A stretch of DNA of 64,000 bases. It comes from Pseudomonas sp. SJZ074. GTDB lineage: Bacteria; Pseudomonadota; Gammaproteobacteria; Pseudomonadales; Pseudomonadaceae. Location of the stretch: positions 248,001 through 312,000 of the forward strand of contig NZ_VIUE01000001.1 in assembly GCF_007828215.1 (NCBI RefSeq). The letters run 5' to 3'. The translations under genes and the position numbers were made by a program. Shown piece by piece: positions 59,577-64,000 of this stretch (its first letter is position 1; every line of letters starts with the position of its first letter). The notes below the pieces were generated by a model. It was given only the letters and a program-made list of their open reading frames with translations. It did not search any database and was not told the DNA's origin.

Positions 59577-61991
59577 TTAATCCGGCAGTTTGTAGGCAAT
59601 CACATAATCCCCCTGCTTCGTCCCCAGGGAACCATGACCGCCAGCAACCACCAGCACGTATTGCTTGCCGTCCTTGCCGGTGTAGGTCATCGGCGTAGTC
59701 TGGGCGCCGGCGGGCAGGCGGCCTTCCCACAGTTGCTTGCCGTTTTTCACGTCATAGGCACGCAGGTACTGGTCAAGGGTACCGCTCAGGAACGCCACGC
59801 CACCGGCGGTGGTGAACGTGCCGCCCAGGCTCGGTACGCCCATGCTCAGCGGGATCGGTACTGGCGAGCTGTCACGCACGGTGCCGTTCTTGTGTTTCCA
59901 CAGGGTCTTGTTGTTGGTCAGGTCGACCGCTGCCACATAACCCCAGGCCGGTGCCTGGCAGGGCAGGCCCATGGGCGACAGCAGCGCTTCGAGGATCACG
60001 CCATAGGGCGCGCCCTTGTTTGGCTGCACGCCTTCGGTTTCGCTCTTGCGACCCGGGCCACCGGCCACTTCGGCCGCCGGTACCAGCTTCGACTTGAACG
60101 CCATGTAGCTCGGGTTGACGAAAGCGATCTGGCGCACCGGATCAACCGAGATACCGCCCCAGTCGAACACCCCGAAGTTGCCCGGGTAAACGATGGAACC
60201 CTGCAGCGACGGCGGCGTGAACATGCCGTCATAGCGCAGCGACTTGAAGTCGATCCGGCAGAGCATCTGGTCGAACGGAGTCACGCCCCACATGTCGCGT
60301 TCCTTGAGGACCGGCGGCACGAAATTCAGGTCGGACATCGGCTGGGTCGGCGACGTGTGGTCGCCTTCCACCGCGCCTTGCGGCACCGGGATCTCCTTGA
60401 TCGGGATGATCGGCTGACCGTTGCTGCGGTCCAGCACGTAGATGCTGCCCTGCTTGGTCGAGGCCAGTACGGCCGGTTTCACGCCGTCGGCGGTCTTCAT
60501 GTCCATCAGGGTCGGTTGACCGCCGACGTCCATGTCCCACAGGTCGTGGTGGGTGAATTGGAAGTACCAGCGGACCTTGCCGGTGGCAATATCCAGCGCG
60601 GTCAGGCCGGCGGAATATTTTTCCGATTCCGGGGTACGCAGGCCACCGAACTGGTCGGGGGTCTGGTTGCCCATCGGCAGGTAGAGCATGCCGAGTTTTT
60701 CATCGACGCTGAACATGGACCACATGTTCGGCGAGTTGCGGGTGTAGGTCTGGCCTTCGGCAATTGGCGTGGTGTCGTCCGGCTTGCCGCTGTCCCAGTT
60801 CCACACCAGCTTGCCGGTGTGCACGTCGTAGGCGCGGATGACGCCGCTGGGCTCGTCGGTGGAAACGTTGTCGGTGACGTGGCCGCCGATCACCACCAGG
60901 TTCTGGGTGACGGCTGGAGGCGAGGTCGAGTAGTAACCACCCGCGGTGAAGCCACCGATGTTGGCGGTCAGGTCGACCTGGCCTTTGTCCCCGAAGTCTT
61001 CGCACATCTTGCCGGTGTCGGCATTGAGGGCGATCAGGCGGGTGTCGGCAGTCGGCAGGAAAATCCGGCGCGGGCACACCGTGCTGGCCGGCGTGGGGCT
61101 GGCGGTGCCGGTGGGGCTCTGCTCGGCAGAGGCATACACCGCGTCATCGTGATAGGTCACGCCACGGCAGGTCATGTGTGCCCAACCCTTGAAGTTTTCC
61201 GCCTTCTGCGTGGAAAGCTTCGGATCGAAACGCCAGATTTCCTTACCGGTTTCAGGCTCCAGGGCAATCACCTGACTGTGGGGTGTGCACACGTAGAGCA
61301 TGCCGTTGACTTTCAGCGGGGTGTTTTCAGCGGTGGTCTCGCCCGGATCGTTCGGCCCCGGCAGGTCGCCGGTACGGTAGCTCCAGGCTTGCTCCAGCTT
61401 GCTGACGTTCTGGGGGGTGATCTGCGCCAGCGGCGAATAACGATCGCCATGGGCGCTACGGCCATAGGAGTTCCAGTCGCCGTCGGGCATTGCCGGTGCG
61501 GTGTTGGTCATGCCCGCGACGTTGTCGCGGTCCAGTTGCCCCTTGATTTCACCCGGATTGGTGAACTGGCTGGCAAGCGCCGCGACACCGGCGATGACCA
61601 CGGCGGCGCCCAATGCGCGGGTGCCCATGGGAGACGCGTCGGCCGTCAGCAGCGGGCGGCGGAACCATGGCAACAACATGACAATGCCCAGGGCGAACAG
61701 CATCGCCAGGCGCGGCACCAGTTGCCACCAATCCAGGCCCACTTCCCATAAAGCCCATACCGTACTGGCGAACAGCACCAGCGCATACAGGCCCAGGGCC
61801 GCCCGGCGGGCCATGATCAGCAGCACACCGGTCAGGGCCAGGCCGATACCGGCCAGCAGGTAATACCACGAACCGCCAAGCATGCTCAGCTTGACCCCGC
61901 CGGCCAACAGGGCCAGGCCCATCAATAGAAGCAGAATGCCGAGCAGGCTCGGTAGCAGACGGCCTCGATTCGAAGCACCTTCAGTGCTCAT
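59577..61991 (-). CDS. gcd: Membrane-bound PQQ-dependent glucose dehydrogenase
   Basis: This 804-residue quinoprotein oxidises glucose to gluconolactone in the periplasm and passes electrons to ubiquinone. Five helices fill the first about 150 residues (LLLMGLALLAGGVKL onwards); the rest is an eight-bladed propeller. WxxYGRSAHGDRYSPLAQI, then YVCTPHSQVIALEPETGKE, MTCRGVTYHDDAVY and DMDVGGQPTLM match E. coli Gcd, as do length and the LGGTFTTAGGVAFLSGTLDQ blade. GGAG lies 9 bases before ATG 61991. Gluconate made this way also solubilises mineral phosphate in soil pseudomonads (known of the family). Confidence 0.96.
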   Translation of the reverse strand: MSTEGASNRGRLLPSLLGILLLLMGLALLAGGVKLSMLGGSWYYLLAGIGLALTGVLLIMARRAALGLYALVLFASTVWALWEVGLDWWQLVPRLAMLFALGIVMLLPWFRRPLLTADASPMGTRALGAAVVIAGVAALASQFTNPGEIKGQLDRDNVAGMTNTAPAMPDGDWNSYGRSAHGDRYSPLAQITPQNVSKLEQAWSYRTGDLPGPNDPGETTAENTPLKVNGMLYVCTPHSQVIALEPETGKEIWRFDPKLSTQKAENFKGWAHMTCRGVTYHDDAVYASAEQSPTGTASPTPASTVCPRRIFLPTADTRLIALNADTGKMCEDFGDKGQVDLTANIGGFTAGGYYSTSPPAVTQNLVVIGGHVTDNVSTDEPSGVIRAYDVHTGKLVWNWDSGKPDDTTPIAEGQTYTRNSPNMWSMFSVDEKLGMLYLPMGNQTPDQFGGLRTPESEKYSAGLTALDIATGKVRWYFQFTHHDLWDMDVGGQPTLMDMKTADGVKPAVLASTKQGSIYVLDRSNGQPIIPIKEIPVPQGAVEGDHTSPTQPMSDLNFVPPVLKERDMWGVTPFDQMLCRIDFKSLRYDGMFTPPSLQGSIVYPGNFGVFDWGGISVDPVRQIAFVNPSYMAFKSKLVPAAEVAGGPGRKSETEGVQPNKGAPYGVILEALLSPMGLPCQAPAWGYVAAVDLTNNKTLWKHKNGTVRDSSPVPIPLSMGVPSLGGTFTTAGGVAFLSGTLDQYLRAYDVKNGKQLWEGRLPAGAQTTPMTYTGKDGKQYVLVVAGGHGSLGTKQGDYVIAYKLPD

Positions 61992-62099
61992 AGTGTGATT
62001 CTCCGTGATATTTAAGGAGTCCCGCGCAAGTAATCACTTTAGATGACGATCCTGTGCGGGCATGGTTCAGTAAAAAGTCTCCAGACATTGCAGCGTCCC

Positions 62100-62190
62100 T
62101 TGTGGGAGCGGGCTTGCTCGCGAAAGCGATTTCACAGCCGCCGTTTCAGTCGACTGACCACCGTTTTCGCGAGCAAGCCCGCTCCCACAC
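62100..62190. repeat. Inverted REP pair (REPIN) upstream of gcd
   Basis: The cores tgtgggagcgggcttgctcg and cgagcaagcccgctcccaca flank about 45 bases in the gap between gcd and the small-ORF/VF530 region. Confidence 0.9.
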
Positions 62191-62243
62191 AAAGACAGCG
62201 CTGTCTTATAAAGACGGAGCATTCAGGAGAATTCTTGGAACGC

Positions 62244-62260
62244 AAGGCCGCAGCGGCCTT
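62244..62260 (-). terminator. Short GC-rich hairpin after the small ORF
   Basis: The sequence aaggccgcagcggcctt is a near-perfect dyad immediately downstream, on the minus strand, of the 40-codon ORF stop. No T tract follows. Confidence 0.4.
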
Positions 62261-62266
62261 GACGCC

Positions 62267-62389
62267 TTAGAAGAACCGTTTCAGCAGACGGCGCAAGAAT
62301 AATGTTCCACTCCCGATAGAGAAAGCGCTTTTGCCGACATGAATCTTTTCGAAACCGGTAACAGTGTTGCCGCTAGACTTCCAACCCAT
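62267..62389 (-). CDS. Possible small protein (40 residues) with cationic amphipathic C terminus
   Basis: The frame reads [20 protein letters not shown] at its start and ends with [16 protein letters not shown] lies 5 bases before the ATG, an ideal ribosome-binding site, and a dyad follows the stop, so it looks like a compact transcription unit. The codon third positions are less GC-rich than in neighbouring genes, a caution. The basic-hydrophobic tail resembles membrane-active peptides. It is divergent from the VF530-type gene. No homologue is named. Confidence 0.5.
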   Translation of the reverse strand: MGWKSSGNTVTGFEKIHVGKSAFSIGSGTLFLRRLLKRFF

Positions 62390-62438
62390 GGGCACCTCGG
62401 CTAAGGTGCGCGCCTATTCCCTTCACGCACATACCTCC

Positions 62439-62669
62439 ATGACCGAACAGCACAACAACCCCCTGCACGGCGTGACGCTGGAGCAGATCCTCAACGCCCT
62501 GGTGCAGCACTACGAATGGTCGGGCCTGGCCGAACGCATCGATATCCGGTGTTTCAAGAGTGACCCGAGCATCAAGTCGAGCCTGACCTTCCTGCGCAAG
62601 ACGCCGTGGGCGCGGGAGAAAGTCGAGCGGTTGTATATCAAGCTGATGCGTACCAAGCGGCCGGTCTGA
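62439..62669 (+). CDS. VF530-type small DNA-binding protein (DUF2132)
   Basis: This 76-residue protein reads [20 protein letters not shown], then [34 protein letters not shown] and VERLYI, which is the whole-length pattern of the VF530 family, small helical proteins proposed to bind DNA. The start is ATG 62439, matching the family's N terminus; upstream in-frame codons were rejected. The next gene starts 3 bases after its stop, so the two are co-transcribed. Confidence 0.85.
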   Translation: MTEQHNNPLHGVTLEQILNALVQHYEWSGLAERIDIRCFKSDPSIKSSLTFLRKTPWAREKVERLYIKLMRTKRPV

Positions 62670-62672
62670 GTC

Positions 62673-63299
62673 ATGAACCTTCGACAGCGCTTCGTATCGG
62701 TGGCGGCGCTGCTAGGCTGGGCTGGATTGAGCATCCAGCTGTATTTGGTTCTGCTGGGGCGTTGGGAACTGGGCGCGAGCCTGCTGGGCGGCCTGGTGAA
62801 TGTCTTCAGTTTCTTCACGGTACTGACCAACACCCTGGTGGCCGTGGTGTTGACCTGCGAAGTGACCCGCCGCGAATCGGCCGCCCGGCGCTGGTTCCTG
62901 CGGCCCGCCGTCTGCAGCGGTATCGCCGTGAACATCGCCTTGGTCGGCCTGGCCTATAACCTGCTGCTGCGCCATCTGTGGCAACCCGGAGGGTGGCAAT
63001 TCGTGGCCGACGAGTTGCTACACGACGTGATGCCGCTGCTGTTCATCGCCTATTGGTGGCAGTGCGTGCCCAAAGGCACCTTGCGCCTGGGCCACATCGG
63101 CCTCTGGGTGATCTACCCCGTGGTGTATTTCGCCTACGTCCTGTTGCGGGGGAGTTTCCTGGGGGCATACCCCTACCCTTTCATCGATGTGGCGAACCTG
63201 GGTTATCCACAGGTGTTCATCAATGCCGGGGGCATATTGCTGGGGTTTGTCGGGATTGCGCTGGGGATGGTGAGGTTGGATCGGTGGCGGGCTCGCTAG
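62673..63299 (+). CDS. Pr6Pr-family integral membrane protein
   Basis: This 208-residue protein has six predicted helices with FSFFTVLTNTLVAVVLTCEV early, then HDVMPLLFIAYWWQCVPKG, and YPFIDVANLGYPQVFINAGG near the end, which are the conserved stretches of the Pr6Pr (FAR-17a/AIG1-like) membrane family. The function is unknown. It follows the VF530-type gene by 3 bases. Confidence 0.8.
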   Translation: MNLRQRFVSVAALLGWAGLSIQLYLVLLGRWELGASLLGGLVNVFSFFTVLTNTLVAVVLTCEVTRRESAARRWFLRPAVCSGIAVNIALVGLAYNLLLRHLWQPGGWQFVADELLHDVMPLLFIAYWWQCVPKGTLRLGHIGLWVIYPVVYFAYVLLRGSFLGAYPYPFIDVANLGYPQVFINAGGILLGFVGIALGMVRLDRWRAR

Positions 63300-63334
63300 A
63301 GATTCATCCCCTCGCCACAAGGGTTCCTCATGAT

Positions 63335-63544
63335 TCAGGACCTTCCCGGCAACATCCACACCAACCCGCTGGCCTTCGCCCGTTCATGACACAAGGCCAA
63401 TACGCTACGCCGTTCATCGTTGTCCATGCTGCGCCAACGGGTGATTTCGGACACGGTGCGCTGGCAGCCGGTGCAGACGTCGTCATCGTCCAGCGAGCAG
63501 ATGCTCACGCAGGGCGATGGCACCGGACGTTCGACGCTGTTCAT
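63335..63544 (-). CDS. DUF1289 small cysteine-rich protein
   Basis: This 69-residue protein has the signature [20 protein letters not shown], with four Cys probably binding a metal, and [17 protein letters not shown]. It fits the DUF1289 family (often annotated as YdhL-like). Its start overlaps the stop of the carbonic anhydrase gene, so the two are translationally coupled. The role is unknown. Confidence 0.88.
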   Translation of the reverse strand: MNSVERPVPSPCVSICSLDDDDVCTGCQRTVSEITRWRSMDNDERRSVLALCHERAKASGLVWMLPGRS

Positions 63545-64000
63545 GATTCCTGCTCGGCCAGGTCGCGGCCGTAGCGCTGCGCATTGTGGACGTAATGCGC
63601 AGCACTGGCCTCGAGCATCTTCTTCTGGGCCTCGGTCAATTCCCGCACGACCTTGCCCGGCGAGCCCATCACCAACGAACCGTCGGGGATTTCCTTGTTT
63701 TCACCGATCAGCGCATTGGCGCCGATGATGCAGTTTTTGCCGATTTTCGCACCGTTGAGGATCACCGCATTGATGCCAATGAGGCTGTAATCCCCCACCG
63801 TGCAGCCATGGAGCATGGCGTTATGGCCAATGGTCACGCCGGTGCCGATAGTCAGGGGAAAGCCCATGTCGGTGTGCATCACCGTGCCGTCCTGCACGTT
63901 GCTGTCCTTGCCGATCAGGATTAACTCGTTATCGCCGCGCAGCACGGCGTTGAACCAGACACTCGCGCCTTCTTCGAGGCGGACCTTGCCCACCAGCGTG
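63541..64000 (-). CDS. Gamma-class carbonic anhydrase family protein (N terminus cut by window end)
   Basis: About 153 residues are present; some 20-30 N-terminal residues lie outside the window. The left-handed beta-helix hexapeptide pattern is clear: [76 protein letters not shown]. The three zinc-binding His positions fit MHTD, IGHNAML and HGCTV. Such YrdA/CaiE-like trimers may be carbonic anhydrases or acyltransferase-related; activity is not certain. It is coupled to the DUF1289 gene downstream. Confidence 0.9.
   Translation of the reverse strand, partial: TLVGKVRLEEGASVWFNAVLRGDNELILIGKDSNVQDGTVMHTDMGFPLTIGTGVTIGHNAMLHGCTVGDYSLIGINAVILNGAKIGKNCIIGANALIGENKEIPDGSLVMGSPGKVVRELTEAQKKMLEASAAHYVHNAQRYGRDLAEQES

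Noticed and set aside
59517..61751. Plus-strand open frame of 744 codons opposite gcd
   Set aside because: Shadow of glucose dehydrogenase; it is His/Arg/Gly-rich without domain structure.

Overview
The window is chromosomal DNA of a Pseudomonas, most likely of the P. fluorescens complex. The main clue is the repeated extragenic palindrome core gtgggagcgggcttgctcgcga, found in pairs between many genes. The gene content also fits: a membrane PQQ glucose dehydrogenase, MetE/MetR, PurT, a ketoarginine decarboxylase and a polyamine-type ABC importer. GC is high over most of the window and visibly lower in two accessory blocks (about 31.7-42.8 kb and the AT-rich gap at 55.6-56.0 kb). These calls come from reading the sequence and recalling protein families; no database search was run.

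Layout. 1-4.7 kb: the end of an MFS permease, an internally repeated membrane protein, a small exported tandem-repeat protein, a flavin-reductase-like protein, a monooxygenase-like protein with a small partner, and an AraC regulator. 4.8-13.3 kb: a complete polyamine/spermidine-type ABC importer, then aldehyde dehydrogenase and 5-guanidino-2-oxopentanoate decarboxylase, with a divergent LysR regulator. This looks like uptake and breakdown of an arginine or polyamine type compound. 13.4-19.7 kb: an exported alpha/beta hydrolase, the metE/metR divergent pair with a MetR-like operator, and a Nudix-LysE-GNAT operon.

19.9-29.9 kb is a dense signalling block. A receiver protein with a degenerate HD-GYP domain faces a five-gene operon. 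The operon encodes receiver-PAS-GGDEF-EAL, receiver-GGDEF-EAL, an exported di-haem peroxidase, a membrane histidine kinase and a receiver-kinase. The two GGDEF-EAL proteins appear degenerate in opposite domains, so together they look like one synthase and one phosphodiesterase for c-di-GMP. A glutamate-synthase-like FMN protein follows.

31.7-38.3 kb is a minus-strand, translationally coupled operon: GtrA-like flippase, HAD-UbiA fusion, DprE1-like oxidase, DprE2-like reductase, multi-pass flippase-like protein, a 50-codon stub of gtrB, and a GtrII-type glycosyltransferase. It looks like an O-antigen-type gtrABC cassette in which most of gtrB was replaced by a set for making polyprenyl-phospho-D-arabinofuranose. 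38.8-42.8 kb carries opgD and a GH3 beta-glucosidase gene. A transposase/permease scar lies just upstream.

42.8-47.8 kb: an amino-acid permease and a long class A penicillin-binding protein. 47.9-55.6 kb: a seven-gene CS1-type (alpha) chaperone-usher fimbrial operon with three pilin-like subunits and two tandem tip adhesins. 55.6-57.4 kb: four identical 10-bp palindromes at exact 18-bp steps precede a PadR/YqjI-like regulator and a siderophore-interacting ferric reductase. 57.6-64 kb: a VUT-family transporter, purT, gcd, a possible 40-residue small protein, a VF530-type protein, a Pr6Pr membrane protein, a DUF1289 protein and the 3' part of a gamma carbonic anhydrase gene cut by the window end.
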